DNA of 61,502 bases from a bacterium. GTDB taxonomy: Bacteria; Zhuqueibacterota; QNDG01; JAGLOF01. Positions 17,067 to 25,159 of the stretch are shown here, one piece after another. The first letter of the stretch is position 1; every line of letters starts with the position of its first letter. The DNA is taken from contig JAFGRY010000049.1 of NCBI GenBank assembly GCA_016934955.1, positions 1 through 61,502 on the forward strand, given 5' to 3'. Made by a program: the position numbers and the translations under genes. Below the pieces are notes generated by a model that ran no database searches, was not told the DNA's origin, and worked only from the letters and a program-made list of their open reading frames with translations.

Positions 17067-19658
17067 ATGAAGACCATCGTATTTTTTCTTCTCCTGTCCC
17101 TGTCACTGCTCGCGAGCTGCGGCGGCCCAGGGCAGAGCATATCGCTTCGCGGACCTGTTGATCGGCAATACAGCAGGGCTGACAAGGTGTGCGGTATACT
17201 GGTTAGAGAATCATACTGGCACAGCGATAATCCCGATACCCTTGAAAAACGGTTGGAGATTCTCGTCAGGGAAATGGCAGGCACGCCCGCCACAATCCTG
17301 TTCCTGCAGACAGCAACACAGAATGAACCGGTTTTTCCCCGGGCGGTGAGAATGGTGAAAGAGAACGGATGTTCCGTTTACGCCTGGCTGGACCTCAGCG
17401 CCACAGAGAAATCAGGAGAACATTTTCCTTCCCGTAAACACACACTGAAAAATATGGTGCGGTGGACGGTGACCGGCGCAGACATCGACGGGTTGCATTT
17501 TTCGGGTGATGGAGGTACTGCTTCAGATGCCCGGTACAGGGATCTCATTGAGGATCTCACCGCAGAGGCGCTGCTGGTAAAAACCTATCTGGACATTTCA
17601 GAAACCACCCTCGATTCGTCGGCTGTCCGCATTGCATCGGTACAGGATATACAAAAGGTACATCTTCCTGGAGCGATGGCAACCGTCGCCCCCGCACATT
17701 TCGATCCGGACAATATCGTGTCACTGAATATGGATTCCTTACATGTCAGACCCGCCGACATTGTGAGAATCGAGCCTTCCGGCAGAGAGAAAATTGTGGA
17801 TTCCAGCGGATGGTTCGGCGTCATCCTTCCGGAAGCGGCTGATTCCCTGACCCTGAAGATAAACGACCTGTCGATACCTCTTTCCGCGGCGGACTGGAAG
17901 CCGCCTTTCCGCTACCGGGTGCTGCCGGACTGCACCGTGGAACGGGTCAGTCCCTGGGTGGAGTTTCGCAACTACCCTGCAGATACGGTCAGCAGCGGGG
18001 ATTTTCATCTGCTCTGTATGAGTGAATATCCGGCCCGGGTCTTTATCAACGATGATTCGGTCAAACAGTACCGAACCGGTATATTTTTCGATCACCTGCA
18101 GTTTTCTGAAGGAATCAACAGGATCCGAACATCAGCTTCGGCTTCCGGATCCATCCCGGCGCTGTATGAACGGGAAATTGTGTATAAAAAGCCGGCAAGG
18201 AGAGACACGTTCCCGCTCTGGATCGGCGACGATTCCCTTACCCCTGATGTCCATCAGATTCTCTGTCCTGATGATTACCTCACTATCAGGTTTGCCGGTT
18301 CGAAGCAGCAGAACGGTTTCGCAGTTATCGGTTCCAGGAAAAACAGAATTCAGTTATCGAGGACTGATTTTGACGATTTCAGCATGTACAGCGGTGAATT
18401 CCCGCTCGGAAGACTGCGTGAAAACAGGGATCATACCGTTCAGCTCGTTCTGGAATCCCTTGTCCCGGCTAACCCCCGGGCACGCTTGAAAAAAACCCTT
18501 GATTATACGATTCGTGTTCAGAAACCGCAGGATTTTCCTCTTGTAAGGGTAACATCACCGCGGGCCTGGCTCACGTATAATCCGGGACAGGTGAGACTGG
18601 GCGGCCCGTTGATCAGTGAAGCCATGGGGGATGCCGTACTGCAGGTAAGTGGCGAGATCGGCGATGCGTACCGCGTGCGATTGAACCGGCTTGAATCGGG
18701 GATGATTGCCAAAGCCGATGTGGAACGGCTGCCCCCGGGAGCGGGGAGAGGCGTTTATAATATCACATCACTCTATACCGCTCCCGACAACGGTTGGGAT
18801 GCAGTGACTATTCCCTACCTGAATCCCGTCCCGTATGCAGTATATCCTGAACCGTTCCTGAACCGGATCCGGATCGTGCTTTACGGGGCCCGCACCACCA
18901 GTACCTGGCTTACCCACAAAGACACCCTTCAGGTCATCCGCCGGGTCTCCTGGCAGCAGACGGATCCGGAAACGTATGAAGTCCTGGTCCACCTCGCCAC
19001 TCCCAATATCTGGGGGTATCGGATTGACCCGGGGAAAGACAGCCTTACGCTGAGGGTGAAACATCCTCCCCGGTCAGCGGCGGACAGTCTCGGCACCAGG
19101 CTTGCCGGACTGACAATAGGTATTGAAGCCGGGCACGGCGGAAGCAACCGGGGGGCGGTCGGGCTCTCCGGCCTGTATGAAAAAGATGTGAATCTCGATG
19201 TCGCCTTGAAACTGGAGCATCTGTGCCGTGACGCCGGAATGAACGTGGTACAGGTGAGAGACCGTGACGAATATATATCTCTTTATGAAAAAAGGCGGTT
19301 GCTGACAGAATCGTCCGCCGATCTCATGGTGAGTATCCATGCCAATGCCGGCAGCGGGCGGGGGGGATACCTTCGTGTCGGAGGTGCGAGCACCTATTAT
19401 CATAATCCCTTCTGGGCCGACTTTGCCCGCATAATGAATGACAGCATCAGAAAACTCGGTCTCGATGATTTCGGCGTTGTCGGTTCCTTTAACTATACGG
19501 TGATCAGGATTCATTCCATGCCGGCGATTCTGGTAGAACAGGCGTTCATGGATCATGCTGAAGACGAAGAAAAACTGGCATCTCCGGAATTCCGGAGCCG
19601 AATGGCGCAAAAAATATTTGAAGGGATAGCAGAGTATATCAGGTTCATGCTTGAATAA
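17067..19658 (+). CDS. N-acetylmuramoyl-L-alanine amidase lipoprotein (Amidase_3) with large N-terminal region
   Basis: 863 residues. The ATG at 17067 gives a lipoprotein signal (MKTIVFFLLLSLSLLASC), so it should be membrane anchored. The C-terminal 190 residues are a complete Amidase_3 domain: IEAGHGGSNRGAVG (zinc His), YEKDVNLDVAL (zinc Glu), MVSIHANAG (zinc His) and LVEQAFMDH (catalytic Glu). The N-terminal part (about 35-240) looks like a divergent TIM-barrel reminiscent of GHL10 (ATILFLQTAT, VYAWLDLSA, IDGLHFSGD). The middle (250-670) consists of beta-rich modules I do not recognise. It cleaves MurNAc-L-Ala bonds, releasing stem peptides for the NlpC/P60 enzyme encoded 30 bases downstream and leaving naked glycan for glycosidases. 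An N-terminal extension from 17010 is possible but unlikely. Confidence 0.88.
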   Translation: MKTIVFFLLLSLSLLASCGGPGQSISLRGPVDRQYSRADKVCGILVRESYWHSDNPDTLEKRLEILVREMAGTPATILFLQTATQNEPVFPRAVRMVKENGCSVYAWLDLSATEKSGEHFPSRKHTLKNMVRWTVTGADIDGLHFSGDGGTASDARYRDLIEDLTAEALLVKTYLDISETTLDSSAVRIASVQDIQKVHLPGAMATVAPAHFDPDNIVSLNMDSLHVRPADIVRIEPSGREKIVDSSGWFGVILPEAADSLTLKINDLSIPLSAADWKPPFRYRVLPDCTVERVSPWVEFRNYPADTVSSGDFHLLCMSEYPARVFINDDSVKQYRTGIFFDHLQFSEGINRIRTSASASGSIPALYEREIVYKKPARRDTFPLWIGDDSLTPDVHQILCPDDYLTIRFAGSKQQNGFAVIGSRKNRIQLSRTDFDDFSMYSGEFPLGRLRENRDHTVQLVLESLVPANPRARLKKTLDYTIRVQKPQDFPLVRVTSPRAWLTYNPGQVRLGGPLISEAMGDAVLQVSGEIGDAYRVRLNRLESGMIAKADVERLPPGAGRGVYNITSLYTAPDNGWDAVTIPYLNPVPYAVYPEPFLNRIRIVLYGARTTSTWLTHKDTLQVIRRVSWQQTDPETYEVLVHLATPNIWGYRIDPGKDSLTLRVKHPPRSAADSLGTRLAGLTIGIEAGHGGSNRGAVGLSGLYEKDVNLDVALKLEHLCRDAGMNVVQVRDRDEYISLYEKRRLLTESSADLMVSIHANAGSGRGGYLRVGGASTYYHNPFWADFARIMNDSIRKLGLDDFGVVGSFNYTVIRIHSMPAILVEQAFMDHAEDEEKLASPEFRSRMAQKIFEGIAEYIRFMLE

Positions 19659-19688
19659 CAGTCAATTGTATTTATAAGGGATACGATC

Positions 19689-20825
19689 ATGAAACATGTC
19701 ATAAGGCTGATTTTGGTATTTTGCGTGATGTTTATCAATGCCTCTGTTCACGGTCAGGAATCCATTCGGAAAACGGCTGAAACCATCATCAGGGCCGTAC
19801 AGGAAAAGTACTGCCCCGATGCAAGTGAATCCGTTTTTGACATTTCCTGCAAAATCAGGGATACGAGTATTATTCTCACCGGCGATGTCCTTTCCCGGGA
19901 AGGCAAGAACGATTTACTGAATCGTTTCGCCCTGCTGGAAGATGTGACTATTATCGACAGCATCCAGGTGCTGCCGGATTCAGTCGCCGCCAAAACACCC
20001 TATGGAGTCATTCGTTTGAGTGTCGCCCAGATGCGCGGTGAACCAGGGAACAGCGCCGAGATGGTGAGTCAGGCGGTCATGGGCAGTGAAGTTCGTATTC
20101 TGCGCCTGGCCGACAGTCCTTTCTATTTATGTCAGGGTGAAGATAACTACCTCGGGTACATCAAAGAGAGCGCAATGGCAATGGGTGATGAACAGTTCAT
20201 TACCCGGTGGCGAAAGGGACAGAAGCTGTATGTCACCGCACTTTTCTGTCAGGCCAGAGAAAAAATGTCGGATGCGGCCGATCCCGTTTCCGATCTGGTG
20301 ATCGGAAACAAAGTGCTCCTGACCGCGCGGCACGGCGGCTGGTATGAAATATCGCTGCCGGACAGCCGCACCGGATTTGTCCGCGCCGGGAATGTGCTGG
20401 AAGAGGAGGAGTACCGCCGGGCCTTTCCGCCCGAGGCGGCTGCACTCATTAAAACAGCGAAGATGTTTCTCGGGAATCCCTACCTGTGGGGCGGTACTTC
20501 CTTCAAAGGGGTCGACTGTTCCGGATTCGTGCAAACCGTTTATAAAATACACGGAATTCAACTGCGTCGGGACGCCGATCAGCAGGCTGAACAGGGCAGG
20601 GCCGTTTCAATGGAAGACAATCTGGTTTACCTCAAACCAGGTGATCTGTTGTTTTTCGGGTCAAACCCTGAAAGAATCTCCCATGTCGGCATGTACATTG
20701 GAGATTCATATTTCATCCATTCCAGCGGACTGGTGCGCATAAACAGCTTTGATCCTGATGATGCCCGGTACAGTGAATACCTGCGCGGTATATTACGGAG
20801 TGCACGCCGGTTTCTTGAAGAGTAA
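19689..20825 (+). CDS. NlpC/P60 murein endopeptidase with SH3b domains, exported
   Basis: 378 residues with a signal peptide (cleavage near SVHGQ). Residues about 25-100 are a BON-like or unknown segment, then two bacterial SH3-like regions (about 105-240), then an NlpC/P60 catalytic domain (250-375). The triad is visible: C277 (GVDCSGFV), H332 (ISHVGMYIG) and H344 (FIHSSG). The domain order matches gamma-D-glutamyl-meso-DAP endopeptidases of the YkfC type, which cut free or linked stem peptides to yield L-Ala-D-Glu. That dipeptide is the substrate of the epimerase encoded 20 bases downstream, so the two genes form the classic ykfB/ykfC pairing. Confidence 0.9.
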   Translation: MKHVIRLILVFCVMFINASVHGQESIRKTAETIIRAVQEKYCPDASESVFDISCKIRDTSIILTGDVLSREGKNDLLNRFALLEDVTIIDSIQVLPDSVAAKTPYGVIRLSVAQMRGEPGNSAEMVSQAVMGSEVRILRLADSPFYLCQGEDNYLGYIKESAMAMGDEQFITRWRKGQKLYVTALFCQAREKMSDAADPVSDLVIGNKVLLTARHGGWYEISLPDSRTGFVRAGNVLEEEEYRRAFPPEAAALIKTAKMFLGNPYLWGGTSFKGVDCSGFVQTVYKIHGIQLRRDADQQAEQGRAVSMEDNLVYLKPGDLLFFGSNPERISHVGMYIGDSYFIHSSGLVRINSFDPDDARYSEYLRGILRSARRFLEE

Positions 20826-20845
20826 ACGAAGGTGAGGATGATGCT

Positions 20846-21976
20846 ATGAATTACACACGAAAAGAGTTTATTGCACTTTCCGCCGGCGGATTTTTCGGCA
20901 TGAACATGGTAACCCGTCCCCGGCGTTCAATCCCTGTCTCCCGTGCCAGATCCGGGGGGGCAATCGATGTAAAAGTCAGGGAACTGAAACTGGTCAACAC
21001 CTGGACAATAGCCCGTAATTCATCCGATGTCAAATATAATGTTTTTGTCCGGTATGAAAAAGACGGGGTTATCGGCATAGGTGAAGCCGCTCCGAATGTC
21101 AGGTATGATGAAACTCCCGAATCCACCGTCGAAACCATTGAGAGTGCCCGTGACCTCCTGGAAAAGGCCGATCCGTGGCAGTTCGTCGATCTCGGATACG
21201 CGATTCAGGAGATAACGGAGGGACAGACGGCGGCAAAATGTGCCATGGATATGGCTGTTATGGACTGGATTACCCGTTCGCTGGGAGTACCGTTCTATAC
21301 ATTTCTCGGATTGAACAGGAACAAAGCCGCCCGTACTTCTTTCTCCATCGGGATCGACACGCCGGAAGTGATTCAGAAAAAAATCAGGGATGCGGAACCC
21401 TATTCCGTGCTGAAGATAAAACTCGGGCGTGATGATGATGAAGAAATAATGAGGGCGGTGCGGGAAGTCACCGATAAGACGGTACGGGTGGATATCAATG
21501 AGGGCTGGAAGGACAAACAGGAGGCCCTGGAAAAAATCGAATGGCTCAAGACCCTCAACGTCGAGTTTGTCGAACAGCCCATGCCTTCCGTGATGCTCGA
21601 AGAAACACGCTGGCTTCGGGAAAGAAGCCCCCTGCCCATTGTCGCCGATGAAGCGGTGAAGAAGGCCTCTGATATTCCTGCACTGGCGCACGCTTTTGAC
21701 GGCATCAATATAAAACTTATGAAAAGCGGCGGTCTTCAGGAAGCGCTGAGAATGATCTGGATGGCCAGGTCGCTCGGGTTGAAAATCATGCTGGGCTGTA
21801 TGATCGAGAGCAGTGTGGCCATCTCGGCCGGGGCCCATATCAGTCCCCTTGTGGATTGGGCCGATCTGGATGGCAATCTGCTTATCTCCAATGATCCGTT
21901 CAGCGGCGCAACGGTCAGGAATTCAACGCTGGTTTTACCTGAACGGCCCGGACTGGGTATCCAGGGAACATTCTGA
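20846..21976 (+). CDS. Dipeptide (L-Ala-D/L-Glu) epimerase, probably exported
   Basis: 376 residues of the enolase superfamily, muconate-lactonizing subgroup. Catalytic features are the KIKLG lysine, VDINEGW and VEQP and ADEAV acidic metal ligands, and the second lysine in INIKLMKSGG. Family members convert L-Ala-D-Glu to L-Ala-L-Glu. The N-terminus TRKEFIALSAGGFFGMNM resembles a twin-arginine signal (one R replaced by K), so this copy may fold in the cytoplasm and be exported, unlike the second copy at 55600 that has no signal. It follows the NlpC/P60 gene by 20 bases. A run of seven G (20954-20960) lies in the linker after the signal. Specificity for other dipeptides cannot be excluded. Confidence 0.88.
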   Translation: MNYTRKEFIALSAGGFFGMNMVTRPRRSIPVSRARSGGAIDVKVRELKLVNTWTIARNSSDVKYNVFVRYEKDGVIGIGEAAPNVRYDETPESTVETIESARDLLEKADPWQFVDLGYAIQEITEGQTAAKCAMDMAVMDWITRSLGVPFYTFLGLNRNKAARTSFSIGIDTPEVIQKKIRDAEPYSVLKIKLGRDDDEEIMRAVREVTDKTVRVDINEGWKDKQEALEKIEWLKTLNVEFVEQPMPSVMLEETRWLRERSPLPIVADEAVKKASDIPALAHAFDGINIKLMKSGGLQEALRMIWMARSLGLKIMLGCMIESSVAISAGAHISPLVDWADLDGNLLISNDPFSGATVRNSTLVLPERPGLGIQGTF

Positions 21977-22124
21977 TTTCACAGCACTATTCATGCGCGG
22001 GCCGTGAGAAACAGGCACATGCTTCACCAGTGAGCGCATAGAGATTTCCACAGCGGAGCAGACCGGTACAAACGATTTTCCGTGTCAGGGCGATCTGCCC
22101 AGTGCGGAAAATATCAGGTCTGCT

Positions 22125-23924
22125 TTGCAGTATCTGCGGCTGAGCGATGTGCCGATTTCATGGCAAAGGAGATATCGTATCATAAGCATAACCGAACTTC
22201 CCAATGAACTGACCAATGAGATCGATACCTGCGATGCGTCGGAGATATTGGGACTGTTACATCAAACGGATTCTCAAATGTTCTCCGGGTACACGACATA
22301 CGGAGGATTGCGTGATCCTGATGTCGCGAAGAACGTGAATAAGGCAGTAGATCTTCTCATCGCTGAAATTACCGACGCAGCGTACCATGCAGAATCACTG
22401 ACGATCATTATCTCAGGTGCCGGCACATCGGGAAGGCTGGCAATGCTCATGGCTTCCCAGTTTAATGATGTGTTCAGTATGCTCCCCGGCGCTCCCGCAG
22501 TCGATTTTATTATTGCCGGCGGACCTCTTGCGCTCATCAAGGCTCAGGAAGGCGCGGAAGACGATCCACGGCAGGGAATAGAGGATCTGAAGGAGGCGAT
22601 CGGAGAAAGAGATCGTTTTGTATATATCGGGATTACCTGCGGTTTTTCTGCCTCGTATGTTGCCGGTCAGCTTTATCATACAATCGTGGAAAAAGAGCGG
22701 CCGGCGTTTCTCATCGGGTTCAATCCCCTGGAACGGGCCCGCACCGTGGTTCCGGAAAATTGGGACCGGAGCTTTGCCGATGTGATAGAGGAAATCAGAG
22801 AATCCCCCGTAATGATTTTTCTCAATCCGGTAATCGGACCTGAACCGGTGACCGGATCGACCCGGATGAAGGGGGGTACGGCAACGAAGATCATTCTCGA
22901 AATGCTGTTTTACCTGACTTTCCTCTCACTGACTGCGGGCTGCCGGAAGCCGGGAGAGGATCCCTGGAATGCCGGTGGGTGCGAAGACCCCGAAATGCGG
23001 TTCCGGAGAATGCTTGATCGTTTTGCGGCTGCGGTGGATGGAGTGTACGAAAAAACGGATGCGCTGGCCCCGATTATGGAACAGGTTGGTAAATCGCTCA
23101 ACAACAGCGGGCATATTTATTACCTGGGTGAAAATGCGTCCGGAAAATTGGGAATCGTGGATGCCTCCGAATGTCCTCCGACGTATGGAGCCGACTTTCA
23201 TGACGTACGCGGATTCATCGAAGAGGGGTGGACGCAGTTCTGTCCTTCCTGTCAGGATCACTCGTTTGTTGACAATTTGTATGATATCGGTTTTGATAAT
23301 TTCAGGAACAATATCCTTCCGGCGGTCACCCCCGCTGATACCATAATCATGACCGGTTCACCCGTATTTTACGAAAAACATGAAAAGATATTTTCCCGTC
23401 TTTCGGATATTCCGATATTCAGGATTCTCCTTCAGGGTGATGAACGACCCGGAAGGGATCTGTGCCGGCGCTGCGACATCGTCATCACCGGTTTGAATGA
23501 TCCTGTGCACCTGCCGATACTGACCTCATTGCAGATGAAACTCATCTATAATGCCGTCACTACTGCCGCGCATATCTTCAAAGGAAAAGTATTCCGGAAT
23601 AAAATGATAGATTTGCGGATCAGCAATAATAAACTGTATTACCGGAGCATTCAGATTATCAGGGAACTCATGGCTGTTTCCGAGAAATCAGCGGAAGAAG
23701 CTCTGCTGAAATCGATTTACATGACCGACCTGCTGAACGAAGAGATTCTGAAGGCACCTGTCTCAAAGCATATCGAAAAAGCCACTGATAAGGAAAAAAT
23801 TGTCCCCCTTGCGCTGGTGCTCGCAACGGGCCGCTATCCGGTAAAAGCTGCGTATGAACAGGTCAGACGGGTGCATATAATTCGCACGATCATCGAAGAA
23901 CTCAACACCCGGGAGGATCGATAA
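22125..23924 (+). CDS. murQ: Tandem-SIS MurNAc-6-phosphate etherase, MurQ/glucokinase-regulatory-protein type
   Basis: 599 residues from the first available start (TTG), twice the length of E. coli MurQ. It contains two SIS domains. The first has SGAGTSGRLAML, IAGGPLALIKAQEGAEDD and GPEPVTGSTRMKGGTATK; the second has YLGENASGKLGIVDASECPPTYG, GADFHDVRGF and LRISNNKL, then a helical cap (ILKAPVSKHIEKA). This is the layout of vertebrate GCKR. MurQ splits MurNAc-6-P into GlcNAc-6-P and D-lactate. The two etherase acidic motifs are divided between the domains: EGAEDD (E142) in SIS1 and DASECPP (E349) in SIS2. The true start is uncertain: AAAGGAG at 22165-22171 is followed after seven bases by ATC at 22179, just before the conserved ITELPNELTNEID. 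The stop overlaps the namZ start (TAATG). Confidence 0.88.
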   Translation: MQYLRLSDVPISWQRRYRIISITELPNELTNEIDTCDASEILGLLHQTDSQMFSGYTTYGGLRDPDVAKNVNKAVDLLIAEITDAAYHAESLTIIISGAGTSGRLAMLMASQFNDVFSMLPGAPAVDFIIAGGPLALIKAQEGAEDDPRQGIEDLKEAIGERDRFVYIGITCGFSASYVAGQLYHTIVEKERPAFLIGFNPLERARTVVPENWDRSFADVIEEIRESPVMIFLNPVIGPEPVTGSTRMKGGTATKIILEMLFYLTFLSLTAGCRKPGEDPWNAGGCEDPEMRFRRMLDRFAAAVDGVYEKTDALAPIMEQVGKSLNNSGHIYYLGENASGKLGIVDASECPPTYGADFHDVRGFIEEGWTQFCPSCQDHSFVDNLYDIGFDNFRNNILPAVTPADTIIMTGSPVFYEKHEKIFSRLSDIPIFRILLQGDERPGRDLCRRCDIVITGLNDPVHLPILTSLQMKLIYNAVTTAAHIFKGKVFRNKMIDLRISNNKLYYRSIQIIRELMAVSEKSAEEALLKSIYMTDLLNEEILKAPVSKHIEKATDKEKIVPLALVLATGRYPVKAAYEQVRRVHIIRTIIEELNTREDR

Positions 23925-25159
23925 TGAAATCCTTTTCCAGATTACTGACAGCAGGGATTATTGTTTGTACCTTCAGTGCGGCAGCAAAGCCGGCGGATTT
24001 CAAACTGGGCGTGGACGTCTTTATTGAAAGCGCGCATTCACGCTTCACGGGAAAAAAAATAGGTTTGATCACCAATGCCACGGGCGTAACATCCGACCTT
24101 GTATCGACGATTGATGCGCTCTACGATTTGGGCGATCCGGAATTGATCAAACTGTTCGGTCCTGAGCACGGCCTGCGGGGGGATGTCAGCGGCGGAGAAC
24201 ATGTCGCCGAAAGCACCGACGCCCGGACAGGACTGCCTGTTCACAGTCTGTACGGGCCGAACAGGAAACCCACCAAAGAGATGCTGGAAGATGTGGACGT
24301 TCTTATCTACGATATCCAGGATATCGGGAATCGGACCTATACATACATTTATACAATGGCTTATGCGATGCAGGCGGCCGCTGAATATGGCATAGATTTT
24401 GTCGTTTTCGACCGTCCCATCGCCATGTATGGAAGGCTGGTAGATGGCAATGTTCTCGATCCTGAGTTCAGTTCGTTTATCGGACTGTATCCGATCCCGT
24501 ATGTATACGGCATGACGTCCGGGGAACTGGCCGGTTATTTCAACAAGGAATTCAGAATAAACGCAAGGCTGGAAGTGATCCGCATGGAAGGATACTGTCA
24601 TGACATGGAATTTGCCGATACAGGATTGCACTGGGTGCCGACTTCTCCGCACATACCGCACGCGGAGACTGCCTATTACTGCGCCGCTACCGGCTGTATG
24701 GGGGAGCTTCACACGGTCTGCGTTGGGATCGGGTACACGCTTCCGTTCGAGCTGGTTGGTGCGGAATGGATAGACGGAAACCAGCTGGCCGGGGAATTGA
24801 ATTCGCGGGAACTTCCGGGCGTTTATTTTCTCCCGACTGCCTTTCGTCCCTACTATTCAGTGTTCCGGGGGCAGCGCTGCTCCGGCGTTCAGATTTTAAT
24901 CAGAGACCACAAAAAGTTTCTTCCGTTTACCACCCAGGTCCATATCCTCGAGGCCCTGCAGAAATTGTATCCGGAGAGGCATTTCCTGGACGATCCTGAA
25001 CATGAGGGGAGAATTGCCTCATTTAATAAAGCCGCCGGAACCGATGCCCTGGGAAAAGCCGTCCGGGAGGGCAGAAGCGCGGACGAGATTATCGGTGACT
25101 TCCGGAGTGCGCTTGACTGTTTTATTGAAAAACGGAAGGAATATCTGCTCTATGATTAA
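23924..25159 (+). CDS. namZ: Exo-beta-N-acetylmuramidase NamZ (DUF1343), exported
   Basis: 411 residues with an N-terminal signal peptide (cleavage near AAAKPADF). The DUF1343 signature is clear: GKKIGLITNATGV, KLFGPEHGLRGDVSGG, DVLIYDIQDIGNRTYTYIYTM, FVVFDRPIAMYG, TGLHWVPTSPHIPH, GCMGELHTVCVGIGYTLPFE and GVQILIRDH. NamZ (GH171) removes non-reducing terminal MurNAc from murein glycan. Its gene overlaps the etherase stop by one base, so enzyme release of MurNAc and its later breakdown are coupled. A second DUF1343 domain lies in the next gene. One difference: most homologs keep NP after DRP (DRPNPL), whereas this protein has DRPIAM, so its active-site pocket may differ from that of the second copy. 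Confidence 0.92.
   Translation: MKSFSRLLTAGIIVCTFSAAAKPADFKLGVDVFIESAHSRFTGKKIGLITNATGVTSDLVSTIDALYDLGDPELIKLFGPEHGLRGDVSGGEHVAESTDARTGLPVHSLYGPNRKPTKEMLEDVDVLIYDIQDIGNRTYTYIYTMAYAMQAAAEYGIDFVVFDRPIAMYGRLVDGNVLDPEFSSFIGLYPIPYVYGMTSGELAGYFNKEFRINARLEVIRMEGYCHDMEFADTGLHWVPTSPHIPHAETAYYCAATGCMGELHTVCVGIGYTLPFELVGAEWIDGNQLAGELNSRELPGVYFLPTAFRPYYSVFRGQRCSGVQILIRDHKKFLPFTTQVHILEALQKLYPERHFLDDPEHEGRIASFNKAAGTDALGKAVREGRSADEIIGDFRSALDCFIEKRKEYLLYD

Noticed and set aside
21977..22124. Coding extension of the etherase gene upstream of 22125
   Set aside because: The frame is open back to a TGA at 22005 but contains no ATG, GTG or TTG before 22125 and the translated string has no MurQ-like feature.
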